Positions 19,930-31,637 of a stretch of DNA of 64,000 nt are shown in pieces. Source of the DNA: Apodospora peruviana. Taxonomy: Eukaryota > Ascomycota > Sordariomycetes > Sordariales > Lasiosphaeriaceae. Within the stretch, counting starts at the first letter, position 1; every line of letters begins with the position of its first letter. The notes beneath the pieces are model-generated. The model saw only the letters and a program-made list of their open reading frames with translations. It did not search any database and was not told where the DNA came from. The stretch lies in assembly GCA_033439685.1 (NCBI GenBank), contig JAUEDM010000003.1:4618001-4682000 (forward strand), in the 5' to 3' direction. Both the position numbers and the translations under genes were made by a program.

Positions 19930-20889
19930 TTTGTAGGTAGGTAATTATGTAAAAAGGTACGGAAGAGCAATGAAATAGAGCAAGACTATGCGTCCTTTTA
20001 AACCTACCTTACACCTCTTATCTTCAAAAAGTCGGGCATCAAGTTGTGGCGTCCGGACGGCAGCTGAATCGCAGATAACTGTGCCCAATCAAGACGTGAT
20101 ATCCCCTGCCAAATGAGAGGTGCTACTTACGCCGCCGCGGCGAAACCATTGATGCACAATTATCACCATATCACTTCGCCGCTAAACATGTACATGATCC
20201 GTTTTGGGTAAGGTGGAATATGTACAAGCACCTAACAAACACATCAGACTCATGTAGGTAGGTAGTATACCTACATGTAAATAAGTACTAAAATCCGGAT
20301 ACTAATAGTTTTATCCAAGGGAGACTGCGGACGGAAATCCCGCGCTTTTCCCAATACCTATAGTCGTATGTGATGATCCGTAGACACTAGGAGGTTTATA
20401 TAAAGCTTCATTCTCTCTATTGCGGAACAGAGCTCAAGGTTGACCAAGCGTTAGTATCTTGAACCGCTTATTATAATGTAAACGCGGTTGGGCAGATGCA
20501 TTTGAAGTTAATAACATCTCCACGTATGTCCTGATCATCACCTTGGTTCAATGGCCTTTACAAACCAGCGGGCAGAACTTTAGGGGAGTTTTTCTTGCCG
20601 GGCCCGGTACACATGTAGGTACTCATCTCCTCAACTTGCACGTTCGACTGCGCTCGTGAAGGGTACGAACAGGGCACGACGTGGCTGTTTCCATCAACAG
20701 CTTTCAAACTTCAACTAAGTACCATGGTACATAAAGCTATATTTCGACCATCTTCCCAATATTACGTAATAAACTCCGATTTTGTATCCCTTTTTTTTTT
20801 CTGGGTGTAGGTATACAATCATTTCTCTCCCATCCTTTCCACCATTGCCAACATGATCCTATGCAGAATCCGATGGTGTCTCAAACAGT
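19930..20889. other. Intergenic, no gene seen
   Basis: About 1 kb with no convincing coding sense on either strand. It carries the promoter of the methyltransferase at its left edge, TAGG motifs near 20250-20275 and a T-run at 20790-20800. It separates the cluster remains from ordinary gene space. Confidence 0.45.
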
Positions 20890-21356
20890 CTACTCGGAAC
20901 TCTCTTTAGCTTCTGCGGTACTACTGCTGCTGGTGGGTGTAAAGAAGTTCTTGACGTTGGCATAGATCTTGGATCGTCGAGACGTCGTCGTCCCGCTAGT
21001 AGTATTAGCGGATGAGCTGGTGCCGCTGCTCCACACGCTGCTGCGGCGGCGGCGACGATGATGTTGATCATGCCCTTCTTCGCCTCCTTCTTCGGCCATC
21101 ATACTGGCTGTTACCTCGGCAAGAGAACCTGATCATGTTCGGCACGACCGACGACACTGTGGTTAGTAATTTGTAGTGATTGGTTTGTTGAATAAAGGAA
21201 GCAAAAAGGAGACAAAGAAAGATGAACGGGGTGAGTGAGTGAGTGTGTGTGTGTGTGTGTCAAACGTGACGACATACGGATGTTACCAGCTCCACCAATA
21301 CCGAATGAGCGACGACGGGTACCGTACTCGGCTGCTGTCTTTGAGCTAGTACCCAT
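20890..21356 (-). CDS. Small DUF3602-like protein
   Basis: This is a two-exon gene for a 105-residue protein: exon 1 is 21278-21356 and exon 2 is 20890-21128. The intron has a GTATGT donor and a CAG acceptor and contains a CA microsatellite. Splicing keeps the frame, joining GIGGAGNI to RSLAEVTASMMAEE. The N-terminal GTRRRSFGIGGAGNIR is the signature of the fungal DUF3602 family, small proteins with RxxSxGRGGAGN-type motifs and no established function. The C-terminal part has a poly-Arg stretch and SSVWSSG, then Ser/Thr-rich sequence and KIYANVKNFFTP. DUF3602 proteins often carry several GGAGN repeats; here only one is visible. The acceptor choice is inferred from frame continuity and is the least certain point. 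Confidence 0.62.
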
Positions 21357-22357
21357 GATTCAACGGGATGAGCAAAGTATGGCAAGTATTGGAAAGGTTG
21401 GATGTATATATATATTTGGCTCTTCTGTCTGTTCACTGACGCTTGCTGTGGTGTCTGGGAAATTATTTCAGATGAGTGGGGTCCCCATACAAGCAAATTA
21501 TTGTTTTGTGAGAGAAAGGAGATATCTCTTGGCAGGGGGGACCACTGAATAAATATACGTCTTGGCAGGCACAGAGTCTGTCTGCTCTCACACCACCCAA
21601 CCCGGGTTGGCCTTCCGCTCTCTGTTCCTTTCCTATCCATATTTATCTCCGTCTGCTCGGTATTTCCCAGCGTCGATCCTGTCAACTCTCTCTTGGACCA
21701 GAATACATCATGGTTAAACCCGGTGGTGACTGTCACGCGACTCTCCTTGGCAAATAACAGCGTGTGTTTGCGTGAACCCTGAATTGATGTTCTGGTCGTG
21801 GTGTTGAGAAGATAAGGCTGGGCGAGGTCATTGGATGACCCCGAAACAACCCCACCCCCCTTTTGGTGTCAGTGGTGTTGTTGCAGCGCCAAGTGGCGTC
21901 ATTCCTCCACAAAGCTTGGCACCACCATCGCTGCTCTCTCTCGATAATTCTGGGGGAGATCGGCTTTTGTAAGGGGGGGGGGGATTGGTGATAGCGAAGG
22001 CCATGATCATTGGATACATCGGTGTTCTCTGGGTTGGTCCTGGGTTGTCTGAATGTCAGTGGTGTGGGAGTCTGCGTTATATCCAAAAGTTAGAAGTGGT
22101 TGGCGGTATCTGTTTGTTGTGGTTGAATTAGCATGTCGGTCTAGTAACAACTATCCGGAGCTTCTGTTATGTTATTCATCCTTCAGAAGTCGTGTAAAAT
22201 TTTGTATACAGGGCTGCTGTTGCAGACAATGGATGACGGAGTGGATTAGGGGTGATCGTGCAGCCAATCCGATCAAGGCTACTAGCGTATATATACCCCC
22301 ATCTTCTGATAGTTCTCCAACAATCAGCCCTCTACGGCAGGTGTTCACACCTGCAAA
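21357..22357. other. Intergenic between DUF3602-like gene and tRNA-Asp
   Basis: No gene was recognised. Several open frames cross here but none has family motifs or codon regularity. A TATATATATATA run at about 21405-21415 and a G-run at 21975-21984 are the only simple features. Confidence 0.45.
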
Positions 22358-22451
22358 TCTTCCGTAGTATAGTGGTCAGTATATGAGCTTGTCATCCGCC
22401 CCTGTGGTTCGGCTATTCGCTCGGGACCCGGGTTCAATTCCCGGCGGGAGA
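22358..22451 (+). tRNA. tRNA-Asp (GTC) with intron
   Basis: The acceptor stem TCTTCCG pairs with CGGGAGA. The D arm includes AGTGGTCAGT, and the anticodon stem TGAGC/GCTCG encloses loop TTGTCAT with anticodon GTC. An intron of about 22 nt follows the anticodon at the usual position after nucleotide 37. The T arm is CCGGG-TTCAATT-CCCGG. A T-run terminator begins near 22457. Confidence 0.88.
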
Positions 22452-23070
22452 GACACAATTTTTTTCTTGTTTTCCTCATGAACTTTTCTGTTTTTCGATT
22501 TTGCTTGTTTGCTCTTTTTATATTTCAACATTGTCTTTTTTTTTTTTGTGTCCATTTGACTGGTTGGCATCTTACTTCTCATAATCGTTGTGCAATGAAC
22601 AGAGTCTCACTTGACAAGTGGACGCGATGGTCATTTGTTTTGCCTGGCAGATGCTGTTGCCACCTGAGATGGACCGCGTGGTGCCGATGCCCACTGACGG
22701 AGATGGCCACCAACTCCACTCAGCCCGGGCGATTTGCACACCCCGTTGGTGGGCGTTTTACAGGTGTGTGGTCCGCCCGTGGCATGTGAGCCGGTGAGAT
22801 TCGGCAGTGCCCCTGATGCCCAGAAATGTTCCAGGCTCCAGTTCATGACCTTCCTCATTAAGATAGGAGACGTCTATCATGAGAGAAATTTGACTTCAAA
22901 AACCGAACCACACATTCACTCACTCTCTTCATTCACAAATCATCATCTTTGAGTCCTTTTTTGAAGTGTTTCCATCTTCACTTCACTTCTTCAATCCTTC
23001 ACTCTGCATCTTGGAATCCAGAAAACGCCGTAAGCCCCTCCTTTTCAGCTTTCACGTCAACCACCCCACC
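22452..23070. other. Intergenic plus leader of the 2OG oxygenase gene
   Basis: The left end holds the T-rich terminator region of tRNA-Asp. The right end (about 22880-23070) is a pyrimidine-rich CTTCACTC-type leader just before the oxygenase ATG, typical of highly expressed filamentous-fungal genes. No gene lies between them. Confidence 0.5.
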
Positions 23071-24293
23071 ATGACCGTTGCGGCGCAAGAGTTGTCCTCG
23101 TCCTCGATGGACCTGCCCATCATCGACCTCGACGTCTTTCGCAACCAGCCGCGCGACTCTCCGGCCGTGCAGGATGAGTGTCTTAAAGCGGCGAAAGCCC
23201 TAATCACTTTCGGCGCGTTGGTGTTGCACGACTCGCGCGTTTCCGAAAAAGACAACGACAACTTCCTCGACCTGCTGGAGGACTACTTTGCCCAACCCGA
23301 AGAAGACCTCAAGAAGGACGAGCGCCCCGAGCTGAGCTACCAGATCGGCGTGACGCTCGAAAACACAGAGAAACCCAAGTGCGCCGTCGACGAGCCCTGT
23401 CTGCGCGTGATCGAGCGCCTTGACCCCTCAGAACGGCCGCTGGACATCACGGCGCACTCGCCCGACCCCAAATGCAGGTTCTTCTGGAAGATGGTCGAGA
23501 AGCCGCCCTACGAGACAAAATTCCCGGGCCTGAACGCCGCCAATATCGTGCCCGAGGCACCGCACATCCGCGAGCGCTGGACGCCAACCATGGACCAGTG
23601 GGGCGCGTCGATGAAGAACGCGGTTGAGGGGCTGACGGAAATGACTGCCGTTGGGCTGGGTCTCCCCGCGGAAACTTTTAGGGAGGCCGGTCGATACGGG
23701 CCGCACCTGCTCGCGCCGACGGCGTCTGACCTGACTAAATATGGCGAGAAGGATACTATCCTGGCTGGGTTTCACACCGACCTTAATTTCTTGACGATTC
23801 ACGGACGGTCGCGGTATCCCGGCCTGCACATCTGGGCGCGCAATACCGGCAGGCGCATTGCCGTCAAGATTCCTCCCGGAAATTATTTGCTCGTGCAGGC
23901 GGGCAAGCAGCTCGAGCATATCACCGGAGGCTTAATCAAGGCCGGTTTCCACGAGGTTGTTGTGAATGACAAGACGGTCGACGTGATTGAGGCCCGCAAA
24001 CAGAAATTCCCGGAGCGGCCTCTGGTCCGCATCTCGTCGACTTTCTTTTGGCATTTGTCGAGTGACTATGACTTGACGCCGATTCCTGAGGTGGCCGAGA
24101 AGGCGCGCCAGGTTCGCGCGGAGCAGTTTAATCTTGGCAAGGACGAGGGCGAGGAGGCTCAGTATCCGCCCATGAAGGTTGGGGAGCAGGTGCAGAAGTG
24201 AGTTTTTTCCTTTCTTGTTGTTTCGGGGAACTGGGTTTTTGCTGACATTTGTGTGTTTGCAGTGAGCTGAAGCACATTGCTTTGATGGCATAA
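23071..24293 (+). CDS. 2-oxoglutarate/Fe(II)-dependent dioxygenase (isopenicillin-N-synthase-like)
   Basis: This is a two-exon gene (23071-24197 and 24263-24293) encoding 385 residues. The small last exon adds ELKHIALMA after a GTGAGT...CAG intron. The N-terminal part (LPIIDLDVFRNQ..., GALVLHDSRVS) is the DIOX_N fold. The iron ligands of the double-stranded beta-helix are visible: HxD in GFHTDLNFLTIHG (about H235 and D237) and the distal His in QLEHITGG (about H283). The segment ERPLVRISSTFFWH carries a candidate 2OG-binding Arg and Ser. Enzymes of this group hydroxylate or desaturate small molecules; the substrate cannot be predicted here. The ATG at 23071 is preceded by CCACC, a good start context, and upstream in-frame sequence is leader-like. 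It is an ordinary intact gene outside the broken cluster. Confidence 0.88.
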
Positions 24294-24699
24294 ACGACTG
24301 GACGTTGTGTGAGCATGAGATCAAGATGGATATGTCATGTTGCACTGCGTCAGTTGGCGCGTCGATCGCGGATACCTGCCTTACGTGCAGTGCGTTTGAC
24401 GGCAGGCGGCCTCGCATGAGATATGTATCTTTGTAACTAGCCTCACTGATTGTCGCTATTGACGTACGATTCTGTCATTTCGTTGGGTTAGATATTTCAG
24501 GAGCCATCATGTTAAACTTGTGTCTGGTCATCCCCCCCCTACGGTGGACATGGGTTCTCTTTGACACTACACTGAACCCACACTTGATGTTGAGCACATT
24601 GTTATCTCACTTTCGGACCACTTTGATGGCAAGCTTCGCTTCGGCTCTGGAACCGACTACCTAGTCATATATGTTATAATATGTGGCTGAGTTCTCATC
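24294..24699. other. Intergenic, 3' flank of oxygenase
   Basis: No gene or repeat seen. It holds the 3' untranslated region of the oxygenase and the 5' flank of tRNA-Val. Confidence 0.45.
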
Positions 24700-24773
24700 G
24701 GTCCGATGGTGTAGTTGGTTATCACGTCAGTCTAACACACTGAAGGTCGGCGGATCGAGCCCGCCTCGGATCA
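24700..24773 (+). tRNA. tRNA-Val (AAC)
   Basis: The acceptor stem GGTCCGA pairs with TCGGATC, with discriminator A. The D arm has GTTGGTTATCAC. The anticodon stem TCAGT/ACTGA encloses loop CTAACAC with anticodon AAC. The T arm is GGCGG-ATCGAGC-CCGCC. No intron is present. A T-rich terminator (ATTTTCTTTT) follows at once. Confidence 0.93.
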
Positions 24774-25116
24774 TTTTCTTTTACCTTTTTTGCCAGTTTA
24801 ACCCACCAAGATGGTAGGTAGATGGTGAAGAAGAACTATTCGCGTTATCCAGCTCTGTCTATTCTTGAAATCCAGTCAGACTGGGTGACTTGGACCGGAT
24901 CGATGATCGAACCGGCAACGTATAATCTTTATATACACAAAATGTTTGTACTATCTATGGTAAACCGCTTGCTAAAGGAACAGAATATTAAATAACAGTA
25001 CAGAATCTCAAATATATAAAACCTAGGTACCTAGGTAGGTAGGTACCTGGTAGTCAGTTACCTCTCCCGACTTCTTGACCTTCCGTCAGTCACCTTTCCG
25101 AACCATCATCCCTCAT
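24774..25116. other. Intergenic with TAGG/CCTA array
   Basis: At about 25021-25050 there is a compact run of CCTAGGTACCTAGGTAGGTAG-type sequence, one of the densest examples in the window. No gene was found. Confidence 0.55.
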
Positions 25117-26215
25117 TTAGATCCGGTGCCCGCACCGCCAATCCCCATGAATAGTGGTAGTCCCACACTTCCAATTCTGCGGAACATACGGGCAGTCATT
25201 ACTGTAGAGTTCAAATTCGGTCTGCGTACTAACGCCTGGATCTCTCCACGTTATCCAGAGGTCGCCGCCGCAGCCGTTGATGACGTACTCTAACCCGTCC
25301 CACTGGAGACAAGGGATGCTGCACGGGTTGAGGCCCGCCACGTCCTGTACGTTGTGGTATTTGCATTCGTTGTTTGGCACGCTGGGGTCGTCGAGCCACA
25401 TGACTGGAATTCGATCGGTTTGGCCTTCAAGCATTTTGTTGCCGAGCCAGACGGCATACTTTGGTGTTTGGGGTTCTGCTGTCGGAATGGAGGTAGCTGT
25501 TGATGCTGCCGGTGTGGTAGGAGATGGTATATTTGGTGTACTGGTGGTGGAGGTTGTTGTTGTTGCCATCGTGCCGCCGGGTGGCGTGGGTGGAGTAGTC
25601 CGGGCGGTAGATGGCGGTGTCGTCGTGCCTGACGTTGAAGGACCCCCCGATGTTTGTGTAGGCACTACTGACGATGATGATGCTGCTGTTCGTCTAGTGA
25701 TTGATGATGATGTGTTCTCTCGTCGCGTAGAGTGTTTTGATGCCATGTTTGCTGCTGCTTGTGTTGAGCGTGATGTCTGCATCGTAGCAAGTGAAGGGGG
25801 TGGCGATATGGATGACTGGATGGTAGAGTAGCAGCTTTCACTTTAATGTCAGAGTCTGATTCAATGTGGTGAGTGTGCTGCCCAAAAAAAAATCATACCT
25901 TGCTGAACCTGATTTCGATCCCCCATTATCCGCAGACGAGTTTCCGTTGCCGCTTGTCGTCGACCTTGATTTCAGCATGACCCCAAACACGGTGCCGCCG
26001 ACAATGGCCGCCGTCGCAACCACCACCACCACCGCTGCCAGCAGAATCCAGTACCGCTTCCACCAGGGCACATGTCTGGAAGGCAGAGAAGGGCGAGACG
26101 GGGTCCACTTTCTTGGCGACGGTTCCAGGCCCGGGTAAGAGACTCGGGCTTCCAGAGTCACCGCCTCGGCTCGCCCATCGACCTCGGGAAGCGTGGAATA
26201 GTATTCAGACGCCAT
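25117..26215 (-). CDS. Single-pass membrane protein with Thr/Pro stalk and Cys-containing ectodomain
   Basis: This is a two-exon gene (exon 1 25899-26215, exon 2 25117-25834) for 344 residues. The 64-bp intron has GTATGA and AAAG boundaries. Residues 1-50 are a hydrophilic cytoplasmic-like head. A strong membrane helix follows, WWKRYWILLAAVVVVVATAA to VFGV, at about residues 50-77. After it come a Ser/Gly/Asn linker and a long Thr/Ser/Pro stalk likely to be O-glycosylated. The C-terminal folded segment of about 110 residues has a WLDDPSVPNNECKYHNVQ region, six cysteines and several Trp. The layout resembles fungal surface sensor-like proteins, but I do not recognise the ectodomain as WSC or any named family. 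The neighbours are tRNA genes and give no hint. The start context is CACCATGG on the coding strand. Confidence 0.66.
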
Positions 26216-27262
26216 GGTGAGATAGTGGCATTAGAAACATCTTTGTCCAGGGAAACAAACACATTTGAGAAGAAGAAGAAAAGAGATTGAAACACACGAG
26301 CTCTAACTAAGTCGAGAATAATTATGGTCTTTGATTTTGGGGATTAAATACAAGGCAGGAATAGGGGTAAAATCCATTCTTTATTTAAGAATTATCGTGC
26401 TACCTACTCCAAATATGATGATTGCTGAATAAGTCGCTCCAACCAGCCAACTACGGTCATGACTTCCTCATATAGTTGAGAGAACCAACCAATGCCTCGT
26501 AATATCGCCAAGGTGGCCTTGCGGCGTGTAGGCCATAGGTGCTTAAAGGCAAACCCTCCGAAAACCTCTGAGTGGTCCAGCAATGTTAATCAACCCCATC
26601 GGAAAGCATGGCCAATCAGCCCAACATCTCAACGGGTGGAGGCGCTTTTGGCTGCTTATTCAAGCAGCTATCACGACAAAGTTCCCTATATACCCGCACG
26701 TAGGAACCTTTTTCGAAAATCAGAATCCTTCCGGACCGTGCCTGCCCCGTGCATCATGTTGCCGCCAGCGAGATACTTACCTAGCAATACGGATAACACA
26801 GCTGCCTCTTATGAGAAGGTGGCGAGGGCTCTCATTCGATCCAACGACGCTCCCTCAAACTTATTAGCCGATGACGTAATTCGAAAGATATCGTCTCCAT
26901 CAATAAGGTATGTTTGCCCACAGCAGTCAGTTCGAAGCTACGAACAATCAATTTCCACTATGAATTACGTCAACATGTCAGTCAGCCCTATCTGGGATCG
27001 ACAGCCAGCGAGACAAATGAATGTAATTGACATGTAACATTGATGATGATCGGCGATCGCCGACTGCCATCTTTTAGATAAACCATTGAAAAGTAGGTAT
27101 ATATATCGATCGATATTACCGTATTAAAAAGAAAAGACACACACAACTCGGGACAAGAGAAAGCAAAAAAGCAAGTGATTCTCGTCGAAGCCGGTTCGAA
27201 AGTAGAAGAACGCGGCCTCCTCAGAGGAGGATGTCGAGACACGACCTAAACTTAAAAAAATG
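26216..27262. other. Intergenic, possible short open frame only
   Basis: The 181-codon open frame at 26492-27037 on the plus strand lacks family motifs and a convincing start, and I do not call it a gene. The region otherwise holds the 5' flank of the membrane protein gene and the T-run (A-run on plus) terminator of tRNA-Arg at 27254-27260. Confidence 0.4.
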
Positions 27263-27370
27263 CACCCGACGTGGGACTCGAACCCACAGCCTCAAGATGG
27301 CAGTGGCAAGATATAATCCTTCACTCTGTAATAATAGAAGTCTTGCGCGCTACCATTGCGCCAGCCGGGC
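27263..27370 (-). tRNA. tRNA-Arg (TCT) with intron
   Basis: Read on the minus strand, the acceptor GCCCGGC pairs with GTCGGGT. The D arm is GCGC-AATGGTA-GCGC. The anticodon stem CAAGA/TCTTG encloses loop CTTCTA with anticodon TCT, and an intron of roughly 35 nt begins after position 37. The T arm is GTGGG-TTCGAGT-CCCAC. Seven T residues follow as terminator. Confidence 0.87.
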
Positions 27371-28009
27371 CTTGTTTCCAGGTTGAACTGATCTGATTTG
27401 ATTTGCTTTCTGTCAGAAACATATTTAAAACCTGTTAGGCTGTCCCTTGGGAAAAACTCTGTCGGTTGTGGGGACCAGAGGATGCAAGTGGGTATCGTTT
27501 GTTGAACTTCTGGAGCAAATTTCCCCCAAAGGTGAGCCAACAACTGAAACCAACAGTACGTGAGTCATGTCCCTACCTGACCTATTACAACTCAGATGAT
27601 GGCTTGGGTTTGAAACTATGCCGTCTAGTTCGGGCACTTGGAGTATGACCATGAGCATTAAGGGGGCGATGGCCTGGATAACAATAAATACTAGGAATGA
27701 GAGGAAGTGCATTTAGAGTATCAAGGTATCGAATCGCTAAACTAAGTCGGGATGCCCTCGTGTGCTGGAACATGAAAGAAACAGAAGAAGCAAATACGTA
27801 CGGGTTATGCCAACTCAGAACTGCTGTTCCATACATGAATAACGCATTCGTCCAAGTCATCACAATTGCGCCCGCTCTCAGGAAATGCAATACCCGGCTA
27901 TCTACCGTGAATCGGTCTATCCACCGCGCCAAACGCCACATGCATCCTCGCATCCGGAACGCCTCGAATGTTTGTTGTACTGTTTGTAGCTACGCCGAGA
28001 TCCAGCAGA
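27371..28009. other. Intergenic between tRNA-Arg and calpain gene
   Basis: No coding sense was recognised on either strand. This is the 3' flank of the calpain gene. Confidence 0.45.
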
Positions 28010-31000
28010 TCATCCGCCATTCTGAGTCTCCAGTGCGCTCTCGTACTCCTCATCACCCTTTCCCTTCTGGACAATGACCGGGTAAGGCGCGATGCCATCA
28101 TCTCTGTCAGTCTCAGCGTCACCCTTCTTTCCATCCTTCTTCATACTCTTCTTATCAACCTCGCTATCGCCCTCGTATGCATCTTCTTCGTTGTCAATCT
28201 TGTCTTCTTTGCGACCTCTTGCGCCGCCGGCGTTTGCTTGCGCGTTATCGAGGTCAACACCTCCCTTCTCACCCATGCCGCCCTCCTCAAGCTCGCCGCC
28301 CTCCAAGACAATCTTGAGTTCCAAGTCTTCGTCTTTGGAGTAGACTCGTAAGCCGACCACGCAGATGGCATTCCACGGGTCCGGCTCGTTTTCGTCATCG
28401 GTGTCATCGCGGTACTTGCTCGCGACAGCAGTGCCGGGCGGGGGAGGAGCAGCCATGCGTGGTTTCCGCGTCATGTCGTCGCTGCTGTAGAGTTCCTCCC
28501 AATCCTCAATTGGCGAGGCACTAGACTCGCCATCTGATGTGACATAGAGATTTGGGGCCTTCTTCTTGGCGGGAGCGGGAGTTGGAGCTGGAGCTGGCTG
28601 TGGCTGAGCTGGAGTGGACGTTGTATTGGCCGCATCAGCGGGGGGAGGTGGAGGCGGAGGAGGAGGCCCGCCAGAGACTTTGGATGCATCAACTGGTGGC
28701 ACAGGGACCTTGTCGTTGTCATCCATCGCAGGAGTCGCGGAAGCATCTGTTCTCGGTGTAAGGTCACCGGCACTGGACGAGTTAGAGCTGGCGACCGAAG
28801 GCGCATCTTCTTGGTCGGCGGTCTTTTCATCTGAAGTCTTTTCTTCCGACTCTTCACCCTTCTTGACTTCAGACTTATCATCGGATTGCTCCTCTGACTT
28901 TTTGGCTTCAGGCTTGTCGGCGCCTTCGCTGGGTTTCTCGTCTTCACCCTTGCTGGCCGGCGGATCGTCGGGCTTCTGCTCGGACTTGCCCCCTGCTTTG
29001 CCATCCGACAGCGTAGCCTGGTTCTCAGTCTTCTCCTCGACTGGGCTCTCGGCAGGAATGTCAGCCGGAGTGCCTTGGGGAGTTTCCTCGCCGCCAGCAT
29101 CCTTATCTCCACTCTTAGACGCCTCGTCTTTCTTCTCGCCCGACTTGTTATCGTCGTCCTTCTTCTCCTCGACCTTCTCTTCTTTCTTCTCCCCCAAATC
29201 ACCTTCTGACTTGGACCCATCCTTTGCCTTCTGGTCGTCTTCTTGCTTCTTCTCGTCCTTGGGAGGATCCTCGGTCTGAACGCCTTTATCTTTGGGCTTC
29301 AACTCTTCCTGTTGGCGCTTGAGTTCCTCTTCCTTGCGCTTCTTCTCCTCGCGTGCTGCTTGCCTGGCCTCTAGCTTCTGGTTGTTCTTACGCCCTTGTT
29401 TCTTGGTGATTTCTCGGTTCAGATGGCGCTTCTCCCAAAGGCGCCGACGCTCTTTGACACGGGCGTCACTGGCCTTCCTTTGGTCGGCGTTCTTGCGAAG
29501 TCTCTTCACTGCTGCGAGGTGGGCTGCAGCTTTGCTGTGTGCGAGGTCGTATGCGTAGCCAACCTGGGCAAGTTTCTCGTTCTCGACGCGCTTCTTGCAC
29601 TCGCGCTTCACCACGTTCTCGATGCTGGGTTCGTCGGTATCGCGTTCGCCAACCACACTGATGAAGACGCTGTAGTTGCCCGGGAGCATAGCAGGGAGCT
29701 CAATTGACACTGATCGGTCCATCAAGTAGTTTCCATGACTGCGGACAATGTAATCTTCGGAGTCGGGCCGGTCTCTTTCGTGAAGGCGGAAATGCAAGCG
29801 GAAAGAGTACTGGCCGTGCAGGCCTTTGAAGTAGCGATTGTCGAGCTGACTTAAAACAAGCACCAACGGTGACTCGCGTGTGAGCTTGATGTGGAACTTC
29901 TCGTTGAACTGCGGCTTCCAGGGAACGTCGACTCCGATCCATCTCTGGCAGCACCGCCAATCCGGGTCACGAAAAAGGCGAGTGCGGTCAAAGTGCTGAT
30001 ACTTCCGCAGCAAGTCGTCGTAGGAAATCCAGAAGACACTGTCACTGCCGAATTGGTGACCTAGCTCTTCTTGCGCCTCGGTCGTCCACTCTTTCGAGCC
30101 GTCAGACCATGCACCTTCCCAGATGCCCTTCTTGGTTTTGCCCCAGGGGTTTCTGCACAATCAATGGTTAGCAAATCCTCCAAGAATCTTGAATGTGTCC
30201 AAGCGCAAAAGAACTTACCTCAACTTCACCAAACGGGTGCCGTCCTTTAGTGTCCGGGCTTCCATTACGACATAAGCATGACCTTCCGTGATACCGTCAC
30301 GATCACCATAGCCGCCGTCGAGCAACCCCGTGCTGCATCCAAACAGGAACTCCTGGTTGACTTTGCTAAGTTCATTATCCCAGAATCCGTCCAGATCCAG
30401 GATGTCTGAGGCAAGGAGCTCCGTCGTAACACCACCCGACAGATCTTCGAGACCTTCGCCGATCCAGCCACCGGAGAGAGAGAGGTAGTCACCATGAGCT
30501 TTGGCATATGCCTTTTCCATAAGAGGGACCCAGGTTTCGTTCTGGTCCTTGCATTGTGCGAAGAACAGCGCCTTGGAGCCGGTCTGGTATGTCTTGCGAT
30601 AGACGCGCTCTACATCCTCCCGATCAATTTGTTGAAGAAGATCGCGCTGCATGCTTGGAGAATCCCAGCATGGTGACTTCAGAAACAGCTTGTCGTCAAT
30701 GATGGAGTAGATCCACTCGCCATCTAAAGTGTTGTCAGTTTTCCTCCACAAATGTACTGTCAGGACTGCTGAACTCACCTCGGTAGAAGACAAATCCATA
30801 AATGCCGATTTTGGTGTCGTATTCAACACAAATGCGCTTTATACCGTCTTCAACATTGGCCAGACCCGAAAAACTGGCCATGAGCCAGCAGTCGCCTAAG
30901 CCACCCTGCTTGACATCGGAGCCGCTGATCTTTGCCATGAAAGTGGGCTTCTCGTAAATCTCATGTACACGTTTGACTGCTTTAGGTACCACTGCGCTGG

Positions 31001-31637
31001 GGTTAAGCATGGAAGCCATGCTGACGTCGAACTTATTGCGACCCAAACTGTTCAAACAGTGACCCTTCTCCCACTTTAGGTCCCAGTCCTACAACAGGCG
31101 CAAATACGCACGTCAGCCATTGTACAGAGACCAACATGGAAGACGCACTCGCGACATGGTTAAGCGTGGGACGAAGCCTCGGCACCGGCGGCATGCGGCC
31201 GATCATGCGGCCGTCCGGAAGCCCGTCGCACAAGCCGCCAATAAAAACGAGTACGGGACGGTACTTACAATATCCCAACCCGGATCGCGGTATCGCATAT
31301 TGACTCTCCTGCATTCTTGTATGATCTTTCTAACTTTCCGGCGGCACTCTTCCGCAGCCCGCTCGTAGCCAGCACTGAGCAACTCATTGGAGCGGTCGGA
31401 AATGGTCGGTGGAAGCACAGGATCGAAGGGGAGGACAGCTAGTGCCTTGTTGAACTTTTTGTTGCTGAAACGCTTCCAGATACGATTGATGCTCTGCTGC
31501 GGCGGTAGCTTGCGCTTCTTCTTTTTCTTGTTCGCATCGGTCGTGCTCGTCGTTGCTGGGACCGTTCCCTTGTGTTTCCGGTAGTTGTATTCGTCGTCCG
31601 TGTCGGACGACGACGAGTAGCCGTGCATGGTGGACAC
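28010..31637 (-). CDS. Calpain-family cysteine protease with long charged tail
   Basis: This is a four-exon gene (31269-31637, 30779-31088, 30219-30723, 28010-30152) encoding 1108 residues; all junctions keep frame with GTAAGT/GTGAGT donors and YAG acceptors. The papain-fold triad is complete: Cys about 190 in GGLGDCWLMASF, His about 375 in GITEGHAYVVMEA and Asn about 396 in NPWGK. It should therefore be an active intracellular calpain-like protease. The N-terminus has Ser/Asp-rich and poly-Lys stretches. After the protease core and a C2-like beta-rich segment (about residues 440-580), a coiled, Lys/Arg/Glu-rich region begins, with KKQGRKNNQK and repeated KSEEKK-type units. A proline run (PPPPPPPPP) and a Pro/Ala region follow, and an acidic C-terminus ends the tail of about 500 residues. 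No calmodulin-like EF-hands are visible. Fungal relatives are large calpains of poorly known function; PalB/Rim13 assignment is not supported by what I see. Confidence 0.88.

Noticed and set aside
26492..27037. 181-codon plus-strand open frame as a gene
   Set aside because: No motif, weak start context, uneven composition and no intron signals; insufficient support.
28614..29279. Plus-strand 221-codon open frame rich in Ser/Phe/Asp
   Set aside because: It is the shadow of the Lys/Glu-rich tail of the calpain on the other strand.
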